64,000 nucleotides of DNA from Enhydrobacter aerosaccus (GCA_903832005.1 CAIKZO010000065.1:1-64000), one strand, 5' to 3'; numbered from the stretch's first letter, positions 34,010 to 43,317 are shown. Numbers and translations are program-made. The notes: generated by a model not told the origin, from the sequence alone.

Positions 34010-35743
34010 ATGAGTGTTGCCGTCGATCTGCCGGCAGCACCCGTGCGCCCACGCGGCAGCCTGTTCGAGCGGCACGGGCGTGGCTTCGGGCTCACCCTGT
34101 TGGTCCTGCTGCTGGGCTTCCTGTCGCTCTATCCCCTGGCGATGCTGTTCTACGGCAGCCTGCATTCGACGCCGCCCGGCATGGCCGGCGTGTTCAATCT
34201 CGACGGCTACGCATCGCTGGGCTCGGACGAGAACCTCGCGGCGCTGGTCAACACGGTGGCGATCTCGCTGGTCAAGACGATCCTGTCGCTGGCGCTGGCG
34301 ATCCTGATGGCCTGGATCATCGCGCGCACCGACACGCCCGGCCGCGGCGTGCTCGAGGTGCTGATCACGTTGCCGTTCTTCATCCCGCCGATCCTCACGG
34401 CCACGGCCTGGGCGATGCTGGGCAACGCGCAGGTCGGCACGATCAACATCGTCTGGAAGGCGATCACCGGCCTCGAGACGCCGCTGGTCGACGTCTACTC
34501 CTACGGCGGCGTGATCTGGCACATGATGCAGTATTCGACGCCCTTCATCTTCCTGCTGGTGGTCGACGCCTTCCGCGCCATGGATCCCTCGCTCGAGGAA
34601 GCCAGCCGCATGTCGGGCGCGTCGCGCTGGCAGACCTTCTGGCGCGTCACCTTCGCGCTGATGCTGCCGGTCACAACCAGCGCCTTCATCCTGAGCTTCA
34701 TCCGCGGCATGGAGTCGTTCGAATCGGCGGTGTTCTTCGGCACGCCGGTCGGCATCAACGTCATCACCACGCAGATCTACAATTCGATCACCCAGAAGGG
34801 CACGCCCGACTACCAGTCGGCGACGGCGCTGGGCTTCGCCGCCATGGCGTTGATGTTCCTGCTGCTGGTCGTGCAGTCGCGCCTGCTGCGCGGCCGCAGC
34901 TTCACAACCGTGACCGGCAAGGGCTATTCGCCCAACGTCACGCGGCTGGGCCGCCTCAGGTGGGTCACCTTCGCGATCTGCGTTTCCTTCTTCGTGCTCA
35001 CCGTTGTGCTGCCGGTCGGCCAGTTGCTGTTGAGTTCGTTCTTCCAATTCTTCGGCTTCTACCAGCTCGACATGCTGACCCTTCAGCACTACCGCGACGT
35101 CTGGGAGAACGACGAATTCTGGCACGCCTTCGGCAACACCATGCTGCTGGGCGTCATCGGCGCCACCGCGACCATGGCGCTGGGGGGTATCGTCGCCTAC
35201 GTCACCACGCGCACGACCTGGCGCGGCCGGCGACTGATCGACATCCTGGCGTGGCTGCCCTGGATGATGCCGGGCATGGTGCTGGGCATCGGCTTCCTGT
35301 GGGGCTTCGCCACCTTGCCGCATTCGGTGCCGATCTACGGCACGCTCTGGGCGTTGCTGCTGGCCTACATCGCGCTCGGCACACCGGTCGCGGTGAGGGT
35401 CACGTCAGGCGCCTATGCGCAGATCGCCAAGGACATCGAGGAATGCAGCCGCGTCCATGGCGCGGGCTGGTGGCAGACGCTCGGCCGTATCCTGATCGCG
35501 CTGGCGTGGCCCGCTTTCGCCGTCGGCTGGGTGCTGATCTTCTTCGGCATCATGCGCGAGCTCAGCGCCTCAATCCTGCTCTATGTGCCGGATACCGAAG
35601 TGATGTCGGTGGTGATGCTGAAGATGTGGGTGGGCGGCAAGCCGGAAGAAGTGAGCGTGCTGGGGCTGATCATGCTGGTCCTGGTGCTGGTGTTCCGCTG
35701 GGTGCAGCTCCGGTTCATCGGCCGGCGCATCAGCACGCTCTGA
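34010..35743 (+). CDS. ABC transporter permease, fused two-domain type (Fe3+/thiamine-like)
   Basis: A 577-residue permease with two binding-protein-dependent transport domains in one chain. The first lies at about residues 70-285 and the second at about 345-570, and each carries an EAA-type motif (SLEEASRMSGASRWQTFWRV and IEECSRVHGAGWWQTLGRI). Twelve transmembrane segments are visible. This is the layout of FbpB/ThiP permeases for ferric iron, thiamine or phosphonate. The start has no ribosome-binding site, 90 bp after the oxygenase, but the frame is open with no better start. Partner genes follow directly. Confidence 0.9.
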   Translation: MSVAVDLPAAPVRPRGSLFERHGRGFGLTLLVLLLGFLSLYPLAMLFYGSLHSTPPGMAGVFNLDGYASLGSDENLAALVNTVAISLVKTILSLALAILMAWIIARTDTPGRGVLEVLITLPFFIPPILTATAWAMLGNAQVGTINIVWKAITGLETPLVDVYSYGGVIWHMMQYSTPFIFLLVVDAFRAMDPSLEEASRMSGASRWQTFWRVTFALMLPVTTSAFILSFIRGMESFESAVFFGTPVGINVITTQIYNSITQKGTPDYQSATALGFAAMALMFLLLVVQSRLLRGRSFTTVTGKGYSPNVTRLGRLRWVTFAICVSFFVLTVVLPVGQLLLSSFFQFFGFYQLDMLTLQHYRDVWENDEFWHAFGNTMLLGVIGATATMALGGIVAYVTTRTTWRGRRLIDILAWLPWMMPGMVLGIGFLWGFATLPHSVPIYGTLWALLLAYIALGTPVAVRVTSGAYAQIAKDIEECSRVHGAGWWQTLGRILIALAWPAFAVGWVLIFFGIMRELSASILLYVPDTEVMSVVMLKMWVGGKPEEVSVLGLIMLVLVLVFRWVQLRFIGRRISTL

Positions 35744-35768
35744 TGGGAAAACAGGGAAGGAAATCGCC

Positions 35769-36791
35769 ATGCTGAGGAGAACCGTGCTGGGAGGCCTGGC
35801 CGCCAGTGCCACGGCGAGTACCATGATCGTGCGCTCCGCCGTGGCGCAGGATGCCGACTGGCAGAAGCTGGTCGACGCCGCGAAGAAGGAAGGCAAGGTC
35901 TCGATCTATACGGCCTCGATCGGCTCGCCTTTCCACAAGATCATCTTCAAGGCCTTCGAGGCCAAATACGGCATCAAGGTCGAGTTGCTGGAAGCGCGCG
36001 CCAGCGAAGTGCGTGAGCGCGTACGAGTCGAGCAGTCGGCCGGCCGCTTCCTTGGCGACCTGCACCATAATGGCAGCACGACGACCTGGCTGATGACGCA
36101 GGACGGCAACTTCCAGCCGCACGGTCCGCTGCCCAACCTCAAGAACATCGAAGCGCCCTACGAGGCGAGCGAGATGAGCGTGCCGGCCGAGGTCATCAGC
36201 TATTGCCTGATGGTCAACAAGAACATGGTGAAACCGGGCGAGGAGCCGAAGGTCTGGAAGGACATCCTCGATCCCAAGTGGACGGGCAAGATCCTGTCCG
36301 ACGACTATCGCGCGCTGGGCGGCGGCGCGGTCTTCTTCATGGTGATGTACGACACGTTCGGTCGGGAGTTCCACGAGAAGCTCGCGGCCCAAAAGCCCGT
36401 CTTCTCGCGCGACCTCGCCAACAGCGAACGCAGGGTCGCGCGCGGCGAGTTCCCGCTCTACATCCCCTTCTCGCTGCAGGATCTCAACAACCTGAAGGGC
36501 CTGCCGGTGAAGCCGATCGTGCCGGCGGAGGGCCGCCCGTATGTGCGCTTCGACCTGTCGATGCTGAAGAACGCGCCGCATCCCAACGCCGCGCGGCTGT
36601 TCACCAATTTCTACCTCGAGCCCGAGCAGCAGCTCGTGTTCGCCAACGCGGGCTACAATCCCGTGGTGAAGGGCGTGATCGAGAAGACGTCGGAGGATAT
36701 CCGGCCGCATCTCGCGACCAAGGCGCTGGGCACCACGACGCCGTCGAAACAGGACGCCATGCTGGCGCTCGCCAAAGAGATCTACAAGTAA
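35769..36791 (+). CDS. ABC transporter extracellular solute-binding protein (Fe3+-type family)
   Basis: A 340-residue periplasmic protein with a twin-Arg-like signal peptide (RRTVLGGLAASATASTMI, cleavage near residue 27). The mature part begins DADWQKLVDAAKKEGKVSIY and has the type-D solute-binding fold used for ferric iron or polyamine. Conserved features include DPKWTGKILSDDYRALGGGA and PNAARLFTNFYLEPEQQ. It lies 25 bp after the permease and 3 bp before the ATPase gene, so the three form one transport operon. The ligand is unknown; the neighbouring oxygenase suggests an aromatic acid as an alternative to iron. Confidence 0.9.
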   Translation: MLRRTVLGGLAASATASTMIVRSAVAQDADWQKLVDAAKKEGKVSIYTASIGSPFHKIIFKAFEAKYGIKVELLEARASEVRERVRVEQSAGRFLGDLHHNGSTTTWLMTQDGNFQPHGPLPNLKNIEAPYEASEMSVPAEVISYCLMVNKNMVKPGEEPKVWKDILDPKWTGKILSDDYRALGGGAVFFMVMYDTFGREFHEKLAAQKPVFSRDLANSERRVARGEFPLYIPFSLQDLNNLKGLPVKPIVPAEGRPYVRFDLSMLKNAPHPNAARLFTNFYLEPEQQLVFANAGYNPVVKGVIEKTSEDIRPHLATKALGTTTPSKQDAMLALAKEIYK

Positions 36792-36794
36792 GCC

Positions 36795-37892
36795 ATGCCG
36801 TCCGTCACCCTGCGCGCCGTCGGCCGGCATTTCGCCGAGCTCAAGGCCGTCGACTCGATCGACCTGTCGATCGAGCATGGCGAGTTCGTCACGCTGCTTG
36901 GTCCCTCGGGCTGCGGCAAGACCACGACCTTGCGCATGGTGGCCGGCCTCGAACGCAACGACACCGGCCGCATCGAGATCGGCGGCCGACTGGTGAGCGA
37001 CGCGCAGGCCGGCCTGTTCGTGCCGCCCGACCAGCGCAAACTCGGCATGGTGTTCCAGTCCTACGCGATCTGGCCGCATATGACGGTATTCGACAACGTG
37101 GCCTACCCGCTCTCGGTGCGGCACGTCGCCAAGGCCGAGATCAAGGACCGCGTGATGAAGGCGCTGCAGCTGGTCGAGATGGACCGCTATGCCGAGCGGC
37201 CGGCGCCGGCGCTCTCGGGCGGCCAGCAGCAGCGTGTGGCGATCGCCCGCGCCCTGGTGTTCGAGCCCGAGGTGCTGCTGCTCGACGAGCCGCTCAGCAA
37301 TCTCGATGCCCGGTTGCGCACTCAGATGGGTGTCGAGTTTCGCGCCCTTCAAAAGCGACTCAAGATCACGACGCTCTATGTGACGCACGACCAGGAAGAA
37401 GCGATGGCGCTCAGCGACCGCGTGGTCGTGATGCAGCGCGGCCACATCCTGCAGATCGATGCGCCCGAGACGGTCTATCGCCGGCCTGCCAGTCGCGAGG
37501 TCGCGGCTTTCTTCGGCGCGCCCAATCTCATCGAAGCGTCGGTCACTGCCGCCCAACCGGCGAGCGGCGACGAATGGCTGCTCTCGGTCACGGGTCCGGG
37601 CTGGCAGGGCACCTGCCGCGCTGCGCGTTCCTTCGATGCCGGCGCACGGGTGCTGCTGGTCGTCCGGCCCGAGGACGTGACGCTGGCCGAGCGTGATACG
37701 ACGACGCCCGGCAAGCTCGCCTGGCAGGGCCGTGTGGTCGACGGAATCTTCCGTGGGCCGCGGCGCAACCTGACAATCGAAGCGGCCGGCCTGCGCTTCA
37801 ATGCCGAATGTCCTGCGACACGCGCGGTCACTATCGGCGATCCGGTGACAATTCTGGTAGATGCAGAGAGCACCTGGGCCATCCAGCCGTGA
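36795..37892 (+). CDS. ABC transporter ATP-binding protein (PotA/FbpC-like)
   Basis: A 365-residue ATPase with Walker A GPSGCGKTTT (36-45), signature LSGGQQQRVAIARAL, Walker B EVLLLDEPLSNLD, and D- and H-loops (LYVTHDQEEAMAL). The C-terminal TOBE-like region (about 235-365) resembles PotA/FbpC and UgpC. It follows the solute-binding gene by 3 bp and its frame overlaps the upstream region of the IclR gene. It supplies energy for the import complex at 34010-36791. Confidence 0.95.
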   Translation: MPSVTLRAVGRHFAELKAVDSIDLSIEHGEFVTLLGPSGCGKTTTLRMVAGLERNDTGRIEIGGRLVSDAQAGLFVPPDQRKLGMVFQSYAIWPHMTVFDNVAYPLSVRHVAKAEIKDRVMKALQLVEMDRYAERPAPALSGGQQQRVAIARALVFEPEVLLLDEPLSNLDARLRTQMGVEFRALQKRLKITTLYVTHDQEEAMALSDRVVVMQRGHILQIDAPETVYRRPASREVAAFFGAPNLIEASVTAAQPASGDEWLLSVTGPGWQGTCRAARSFDAGARVLLVVRPEDVTLAERDTTTPGKLAWQGRVVDGIFRGPRRNLTIEAAGLRFNAECPATRAVTIGDPVTILVDAESTWAIQP

Positions 37893-37914
37893 GCGATTTC
37901 AGGAGAGCGTAGAA

Positions 37915-38715
37915 ATGGCGAGATTGCGGGCAGCCGACGCGGAGCGACGCGCGGCCAGCGGCTATGGACCGGATTTCCTCGAAGCCTTCGCACGTGGCCT
38001 GCGCGTGATCGGCGCATTCAGCCGCGAGCGCAGCCACATGACCCTGAGCGACGTCGCGCGCGCCACTGACCTGCCCAAGCCCAGCGTACGGCGCGCGCTT
38101 TATACGTTGAGCTGCCTGGGCTTTGCCGCCAGCGACGGCCGCTCCTTCCGCCTGACACCACGCATCATGGAGCTGGCATCGGCCTATCTCGGCTCGAACA
38201 TGGTCTCGACCGTGGTCCAGCCCGCCTGCGAGCGGCTGGCGGAGCTGACGGAGCAGTCCTGTTTCGCTGCCGTCCTCGACGGTCACGACATCATGGTGAT
38301 TGCCCATTCGATGCACGGTCGGCCCGACGTCCTGGCGCCGACGATCGGCCTGCGGCGGCCGGCCTTCAACACCGCGGCCGGCCGCGCCATCCTCAGTCAA
38401 ATGCCCGAGCAGGCGCTCGACACCTGGCTCGACACGCTCGAGCCCAAGGGAGCGACCGACTTTACCGTGACCGACAAACGCGCGCTCAAGGCCGAGATCG
38501 TACATATCCGCAAAGAAGGTTTCGCCATCACCGCACAGGAATGGCGGCGCGGCTATCACGCGGCCGCGGTTCCGGTCCGCCGTTATGACGGCGTGACCAT
38601 CGCGGCCCTGTGCACGGCCGTCTGGGTGGAAGATTCTTCCGTCGACTCCGCCGCCGAACGACACGTTCCCGCGTTGCTCGCCGAAGCTGAGTCGCTACAG
38701 CCGCAGCTGCTTTAA
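37915..38715 (+). CDS. IclR family transcriptional regulator
   Basis: A 266-residue regulator with an N-terminal winged helix (about 24-80; DFLEAFARGLRVIGAFSRER and LSDVARATDLPKPSVRRALY) and a C-terminal ligand-sensing domain (about 85-260; QPACERLAELTEQSCFAAVL). This corresponds to the PcaR/PobR-type IclR regulators of aromatic catabolism. The ATG at 37915 has AGGAGAG upstream; a start at 37861 inside the ATPase gene is unlikely. It is 22 bp after the ATPase gene and so may be co-transcribed with the importer and the oxygenase, giving a self-regulated set. Confidence 0.9.
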   Translation: MARLRAADAERRAASGYGPDFLEAFARGLRVIGAFSRERSHMTLSDVARATDLPKPSVRRALYTLSCLGFAASDGRSFRLTPRIMELASAYLGSNMVSTVVQPACERLAELTEQSCFAAVLDGHDIMVIAHSMHGRPDVLAPTIGLRRPAFNTAAGRAILSQMPEQALDTWLDTLEPKGATDFTVTDKRALKAEIVHIRKEGFAITAQEWRRGYHAAAVPVRRYDGVTIAALCTAVWVEDSSVDSAAERHVPALLAEAESLQPQLL

Positions 38716-39362
38716 AGCTCGGCGCCGCCGGCCGGATCCTTTGGCGGTAGCGGCGGATCCTTGGCGAAGGGATTGTCGGCGCCGTCCCAGTAGCGCTTGA
38801 GCAACGGTACCTGGAAGAAGGCGAAGACCATCGTGAGCGGGAAGCTCACGAACATCTTGCTGGCGATCCAGGTCTCGGTCGAGAAACTGCGCCAGGCCAC
38901 TTCGTTGACGGCGGCCAGCACGAAGAAGAACAGCGCCCAGCGCACGGTGAGTTTGCGCCAGCCCTCATCGGTCAGCCGGAACGCCGCGCCAAAGATCGGC
39001 TTCAGCAACGGCCGTTGGAACAGCAACAGGCCGCCGCCCAGGATGACGCCGAACAGGCAGTTCACGATGGTCGGCTTCAGCTTGATGAAGGTGTCGTCCT
39101 GCAGCCAGATCGTGAGGCCGCCGAAGATCAGAACGAAGAAGCCGCCGACCAGCGGCATGATCGGCCAGCGTCCCTCGAGCCAGCGATAGCAGGGCAGCGC
39201 GATCGCAGTCGCGGCGATGAAGACGCCGGTGCCGGTGTAGATGCCCCACTTGCCGTTGGCGACGAAGAACAGCAGCAACGGCGCCAGTTCGATGACGCTC
39301 GCGTAGAGGCGGCGCGGGCTGACGTCATCTTTTTTGGTGGGGCTTTCAGTATCGGGGCTCAT
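38712..39362 (-). CDS. yciB: YciB/IspZ family inner membrane septation protein
   Basis: A 216-residue membrane protein with about six transmembrane segments. ELAPLLLFFVANGKWGIYTG and VVNCLFGVILGGGLLLFQRPLL are characteristic, the latter read with a conserved KPTIVNCLFG core. Septation protein A affects envelope and septum function. The first 20 residues are polar (SPDTESPTKKDD). The start at 39362 overlaps the ftsY stop by 4 bp, so it is in an operon with ftsY and dapF. The convergent IclR stop overlaps its own stop by 4 bp. Confidence 0.93.
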   Translation of the reverse strand: MSPDTESPTKKDDVSPRRLYASVIELAPLLLFFVANGKWGIYTGTGVFIAATAIALPCYRWLEGRWPIMPLVGGFFVLIFGGLTIWLQDDTFIKLKPTIVNCLFGVILGGGLLLFQRPLLKPIFGAAFRLTDEGWRKLTVRWALFFFVLAAVNEVAWRSFSTETWIASKMFVSFPLTMVFAFFQVPLLKRYWDGADNPFAKDPPLPPKDPAGGAEL

Positions 39363-40291
39363 GCCGGCAATCCCATCAATCCGCGCGCGAAAGCCCGGGC
39401 CTCGAAGGGCCTGAGATCGTCGATGCCTTCGCCGACGCCGATGGCAACCACCGGCAGCTTGAATTTTTCCGCGAGCGCCACCAGCACGCCACCCTTGGCG
39501 CTGCCGTCGAGCTTGGTCACGACCAACGAGTCGACGGGCGACAGGTTGCGGAAGGTCTCGACCTGGGCATGGGCGTTCTGGCCGGTCGTGGCGTCGAGCA
39601 CGAGCAGGCAGGAATGCGGCGCCGTGGCATCGAGCTTGCGAATCACGCGCACCAGCTTGGCCAACTCTTCCATCAGGTTGGCCTTGTTGTGCAGGCGGCC
39701 CGCCGTGTCGATCAGCAGCACGTCGCAGCCTTCGGCCTTGGCCTGCTGCAAGGCCTCGAAGGCGAGACCCGCGGCATCGGCGCCGGTTTCCTTGGCGATC
39801 ACCGGCACGCCCGCGCGCTCGGCCCATACCTTGAGCTGCTCGACCGCGGCGGCGCGGAACGTGTCGCCCGCTGCCAGCATCACTTTGCGGCCCTCGCCCT
39901 TGAACACATGCGCGAGCTTGGCGATGGTCGTGGTCTTGCCGCTACCGTTCACGCCCACGACCAGCACGACATGTGGTTTGTGGTTGGGCTCGAGCACCAG
40001 CGGGATCGCCACCGGCCGCAGGATCTCGGCGATGTCGTCGGCGAAGGCGCCGCGCACTTCCTCGTCGGTCACTTCCTTGCCGAAGCGCTCCTTGCCGAGT
40101 TTCGCCACGAGGCGTGCGGCAACGCTGACGCCGAGATCGGCCTGGATCAGCGCATCCTCGAGCTCGTCGAGCGTCGTCTGGTCGAGCTTCTTCTTGGTGA
40201 AAAGGCCGGTGATGCTTTCGGTGACCCGCTGGGTCGACTTCGCAAGCCCGGTGCGCAGCCGGGAAAGCCAGGAACCCTTGCCTTCGCTCAT
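39359..40291 (-). CDS. ftsY: Signal recognition particle receptor FtsY
   Basis: A 310-residue GTPase that docks SRP-ribosome complexes at the membrane. The N domain (about 12-95) is followed by the G domain with GVNGSGKTTTIAKLAHVF (G1), DTFRAAAVEQLKVW, LIDTAGRLHNKANLMEEL (G3) and VTKLDGSAKGG. The acidic A domain of E. coli FtsY is absent, as in many alphaproteobacteria. It overlaps dapF and yciB by 4 bp each, so the three genes are tightly coupled. Confidence 0.97.
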   Translation of the reverse strand: MSEGKGSWLSRLRTGLAKSTQRVTESITGLFTKKKLDQTTLDELEDALIQADLGVSVAARLVAKLGKERFGKEVTDEEVRGAFADDIAEILRPVAIPLVLEPNHKPHVVLVVGVNGSGKTTTIAKLAHVFKGEGRKVMLAAGDTFRAAAVEQLKVWAERAGVPVIAKETGADAAGLAFEALQQAKAEGCDVLLIDTAGRLHNKANLMEELAKLVRVIRKLDATAPHSCLLVLDATTGQNAHAQVETFRNLSPVDSLVVTKLDGSAKGGVLVALAEKFKLPVVAIGVGEGIDDLRPFEARAFARGLMGLPA

Positions 40292-41136
40292 GCTGGTAAC
40301 TGGGCCGCCAGCTCGCCCTTGTAGGAGAGCGCGATGCCGCCGGTCATCATCACGTGATTATCGCGCATCCATTCGATGGTGAGCGTGCCGTGCTCGACAA
40401 CCACCTCGACCCGCCGCCCCGCCAGCCCGCGCCGCGAGGCCGCCACGCCGGCCGCACACGCGCCCGAACCGCAGGCGAGCGTTAGACCCGCGCCGCGTTC
40501 CCAGACCCTAAGCCGTAACTTGTTCTCGCCCACCATCTGCGCCACGCCGATGTTGGCACGTTCCGGAAAGAAGGCGTGATGCTCGAGCTGCGGTCCCAGT
40601 TCCGCGAGCGGAATGGAATCAAGATCGTCGACGAAGAAGGTGGCGTGTGGATTGCCCATGCTGGTGCCGACCGGATCCTGCAGCGGACCAATGCCGACCG
40701 GCATGTGCCTGGTGTCGCAGGCCTTGGCCACCGGAATGTCACGCCAGTCGAGCTTGGCCGGTCCCATGTCAACGGCGATCACCGGCAGGCCGTTGGCGCC
40801 CATGCCGGCTTTCTGTGACTCGAGCAGGCCCGAGATCGTCTGCACGATGGCATGGTCGGTCTTGCGCTCGTCCATCAACAGCGAGGCCACGCAGCGCGTG
40901 GCATTGCCGCAGGCACCCGCCTCGCCGCCGTCGGGGTTGTAGATGCGCATGAAGACGTCGGCGTCGCGCTCGGTCGGCTTCTCGAGCACGATCAACTGGT
41001 CGCAGCCGACGCCGAGCTGGCGATGGGCGATCATGCTGATGCGCCGGGGCGACAGGCCGAGCGTGCCCGCCCGATCGTCGAGGATGACGAAATCGTTGCC
41101 CAACCCATGCATCTTCAGGAACGGGGTGCCGCTCAT
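40288..41136 (-). CDS. dapF: Diaminopimelate epimerase
   Basis: A 282-residue enzyme that interconverts LL- and meso-diaminopimelate for lysine and peptidoglycan synthesis. It shows LKMHGLGNDFVILDD, the first catalytic Cys in GGEAGACGNATRC (Cys76), and the second in LACGSGACAAGVA. No cofactor is used. The gene starts the operon dapF-ftsY-yciB on the minus strand, with 4-bp overlaps to ftsY. The upstream gene ends 27 bp before its start. Confidence 0.97.
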   Translation of the reverse strand: MSGTPFLKMHGLGNDFVILDDRAGTLGLSPRRISMIAHRQLGVGCDQLIVLEKPTERDADVFMRIYNPDGGEAGACGNATRCVASLLMDERKTDHAIVQTISGLLESQKAGMGANGLPVIAVDMGPAKLDWRDIPVAKACDTRHMPVGIGPLQDPVGTSMGNPHATFFVDDLDSIPLAELGPQLEHHAFFPERANIGVAQMVGENKLRLRVWERGAGLTLACGSGACAAGVAASRRGLAGRRVEVVVEHGTLTIEWMRDNHVMMTGGIALSYKGELAAQLPA

Positions 41137-41163
41137 GCCGGGCTATATGGCGTTTCGGCGGGG

Positions 41164-42042
41164 TTAGCGCAATCCGGGCCAGCGCAACGAGCGTGCGCGC
41201 ACCTGTCCGGCGCGCGTTCCGCCGATTTCTCGCACATCCAGCGCCGCCAGCCGCTTGGTGTAGATCGTCATGTGCAGGATGCCGAGCGGATCGTAGGGCA
41301 TGGCAGGCTCGACGAAGAGGCCGCGCTCGGCGTCCCAGGCCGGCGTCGCGTGATGGATCGGCCAATTGCATCGGCTGGGCAGCGGCGCGTAGGCGAAGCC
41401 GCGGTCGTAGACCAGCACGTTGAGCGCGATCTGGTCGGTCATGTTGGCCGAGCGCTGCAGCGCCTCGCCCAGCACCTCGGCCCAACCGGCCCAATGCGGC
41501 GCATCGCCTTGCAGGGCAAAGACGCCGGCATTGATCAGCGGATAGCGGATCAGGCGCTCGGCCGTCTCCTTGTTGAAGCACTCCGCGTAGGCGGCACCGT
41601 TGATCGTGGAAAATTCGGTCCAAGCGTGATGATAGTGCCGCATCGAGCGATGGATCTCCGGCGCCACGGCGAGCGCGCCAGTGCGAGCTGCCGCGAGAAA
41701 GAGCGACAGCGCATCGCCCTGCTGGACCCAGCAATCGCCATCGATCCAGAGATAGAGATCGAAGCCCGGGAAATAGCGCGGTAGGAACGGCCGCGCGGTC
41801 AGCGCCTTGTAGCCGTCCTTCAGTTTCTCGCGGCCGGGAAAATCGAAATCCCAGACCGGCTCGACCAGCACGGCGCCCTGCTCACGACACCACGCGCGCT
41901 GCACATCGGTGAGGCCACAATCGAGGATGCCCAGCGCCAGCGCGCGGCCTTCCGCCGTCGCGCGCAGCGAGCCGATGCAGTCGCGCATCAGGTCGAAATA
42001 GGCGGCGTCGCCGCCGGTGATCGCGATCGCTCTTTCCGTCAC
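41164..42042 (-). CDS. Glycosyltransferase-like protein (GT8-like, DxD motif)
   Basis: A 292-residue protein with a nucleotide-sugar transferase look. AIAITGGDAAYFDLMRDCI at the N-terminus is a Rossmann-like start, YLWIDGDCWVQQG contains the DxD motif, and PLINAGVFALQGDAPHW matches the GT8 xxNAG region. A late HHATPAWD and LGILHMTIYTK resemble the metal-binding HxxGxxK end of GT8. It is probably a cytoplasmic or peripheral glycosyltransferase; donor and acceptor are unknown. The start (GTG 42042) is uncertain; 42063 GTG is an alternative. It is divergent from the HCCA isomerase gene. Confidence 0.7.
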   Translation of the reverse strand: MTERAIAITGGDAAYFDLMRDCIGSLRATAEGRALALGILDCGLTDVQRAWCREQGAVLVEPVWDFDFPGREKLKDGYKALTARPFLPRYFPGFDLYLWIDGDCWVQQGDALSLFLAAARTGALAVAPEIHRSMRHYHHAWTEFSTINGAAYAECFNKETAERLIRYPLINAGVFALQGDAPHWAGWAEVLGEALQRSANMTDQIALNVLVYDRGFAYAPLPSRCNWPIHHATPAWDAERGLFVEPAMPYDPLGILHMTIYTKRLAALDVREIGGTRAGQVRARSLRWPGLR

Positions 42043-42114
42043 CGGATCAAGATGGCGTATCACAAGGCTTTGCGCCACAGTGCCGGCCAAGAGGAAGCCA
42101 TCCCTAAGGACACC

Positions 42115-42717
42115 ATGCCCAAGCACGTCGACTACTACGTTTCGCTCAATTCGCCGTGGGCCTTTCTCGGCTCCAAGCGGTTCGAGGTCATCGCCAAGAA
42201 ATACAATGCCGACGTCACCATCTGGCCGGTCGATTTCGGCTCGGTGTTCGCGGTCTCCGGCGGCCTGCCGCTGCCCAAGCGCGCGCCACAGCGTCAGGCC
42301 TATCGCATGATGGAGCTGAAGCGCTGGCGCGACCATCTCGGCATCAAGCTCAATCTCGAGCCCAAGCACTTCCCGTCCAACGAAGTGCCCGCGGCCCAGT
42401 GCGTCATCGCGCTGCGCGAGCAGGGCCGCATGGCCGACGCCATCAAGCTCGCCCATGCCGTGCTGAACGCCGTGTGGGTTGAGGAAAAGAATTCTGGCGA
42501 TCCAGAAACCCTGAAGGAGCTGATCACCGGCTGCGGGCTCGATGCCGATGCGGTGATGAAGGCGGGACAGGCGCCCGACATGCCGGCGAAGCGCGAGGCC
42601 TATACCAAGGCGGCGATCGAGAAAGGCGTCTTCGGAGCGCCGTCCTTCGTGATCGACGGCGAGATCTTCTGGGGCCAGGACCGACTGGAGTTCGTCGACC
42701 GCAAGCTAGCGTCCTGA
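42115..42717 (+). CDS. 2-hydroxychromene-2-carboxylate isomerase family protein (DsbA/GST-kappa fold)
   Basis: A 200-residue protein of the HCCA isomerase/GST-kappa group. The N-terminal YYVSLNSPWAFLGSKRF holds the conserved Ser-Pro, and the C-terminal half has GVFGAPSFVIDGEIFWGQDRL, which positions the glutathione. Such enzymes isomerise 2-hydroxychromene-2-carboxylate in naphthalene catabolism or act on other glutathione-linked substrates. AAGGA precedes the ATG at 42115. The stop directly abuts the convergent CPBP gene. Confidence 0.9.
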   Translation: MPKHVDYYVSLNSPWAFLGSKRFEVIAKKYNADVTIWPVDFGSVFAVSGGLPLPKRAPQRQAYRMMELKRWRDHLGIKLNLEPKHFPSNEVPAAQCVIALREQGRMADAIKLAHAVLNAVWVEEKNSGDPETLKELITGCGLDADAVMKAGQAPDMPAKREAYTKAAIEKGVFGAPSFVIDGEIFWGQDRLEFVDRKLAS

Positions 42718-43317
42718 TCAGCCGCTGAGATAGGCGGCGGATAGCACGGCGAAGCCGTTGTTGACGACGTGCGAGACCAGCGACGGCAGCAACGAGTTGG
42801 TGCGCCGTCGCAGCCAGCCGAACAGGAAGCCGAGCGGCAGCACCAGCACGATGTGCGCGGGCTCGTAGTGCGCGCCCGCGAAGGTGAGTGAGCTCACCAC
42901 CAGCGCCACGATCGAGCCCCAGCGGCTCTCGATCCAGCCGTAGAGCAGGCCGCGGAAAATCAGCTCCTCGACCAGCGGCGCCAGCAGCGCGAAAGCGATG
43001 AAGCTCGGGATCAGCTTGCCCGGATCCTGGGCCAGTTCCATGACCTGCTTCATGCCCTCGGGCTCCGGCCCGATCTGGCTGACGCCGATCGACAGCGCCA
43101 GCGTGGCGAGCGGGCCGAACAGCAGGTAGCGCCAATTGGCCCGCCGCATGCCGAGCGCCGGCGCGGCATCGACCCCAAGAGGCGAGACGGCGACCGCCAC
43201 CGAAAACAGCCCGACCGTATAGAACAAAGCAAGAATCTTGATGAGCCCACGGGGCTCACTGCGGAGAAACCATGCTGCCAGCGTGCCAAAGGCAGCGAGA
43301 ACGACCACAAAAAGCAC
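42718..43317 (-). CDS. CPBP family intramembrane glutamic endopeptidase
   Basis: A 199-residue membrane protein of the CAAX-protease/bacteriocin-processing family. The first motif is LVEELIFRGLLYGW (EExxxR), the second is FAGAHYEPAHIVLVLPLGF (HxxN-like region), and the third is SLVSHVVNNGFAV. At least five transmembrane segments are predicted. Function is not assigned in bacteria of this type; membrane-protein proteolysis is likely. The GTG at 43317 is the only available start in the frame, after an in-frame stop upstream. Confidence 0.85.
   Translation of the reverse strand: MLFVVVLAAFGTLAAWFLRSEPRGLIKILALFYTVGLFSVAVAVSPLGVDAAPALGMRRANWRYLLFGPLATLALSIGVSQIGPEPEGMKQVMELAQDPGKLIPSFIAFALLAPLVEELIFRGLLYGWIESRWGSIVALVVSSLTFAGAHYEPAHIVLVLPLGFLFGWLRRRTNSLLPSLVSHVVNNGFAVLSAAYLSG

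Noticed and set aside
34010..35743. Thiamine- or iron-specific naming (thiP, fbpB) for the permease
   Set aside because: Only the family is visible; the ligand cannot be inferred from the permease sequence.
35730..37556. Open frame of 608 codons opposite the ABC importer genes
   Set aside because: Antisense to a clear permease-binding protein-ATPase operon and without any motif.
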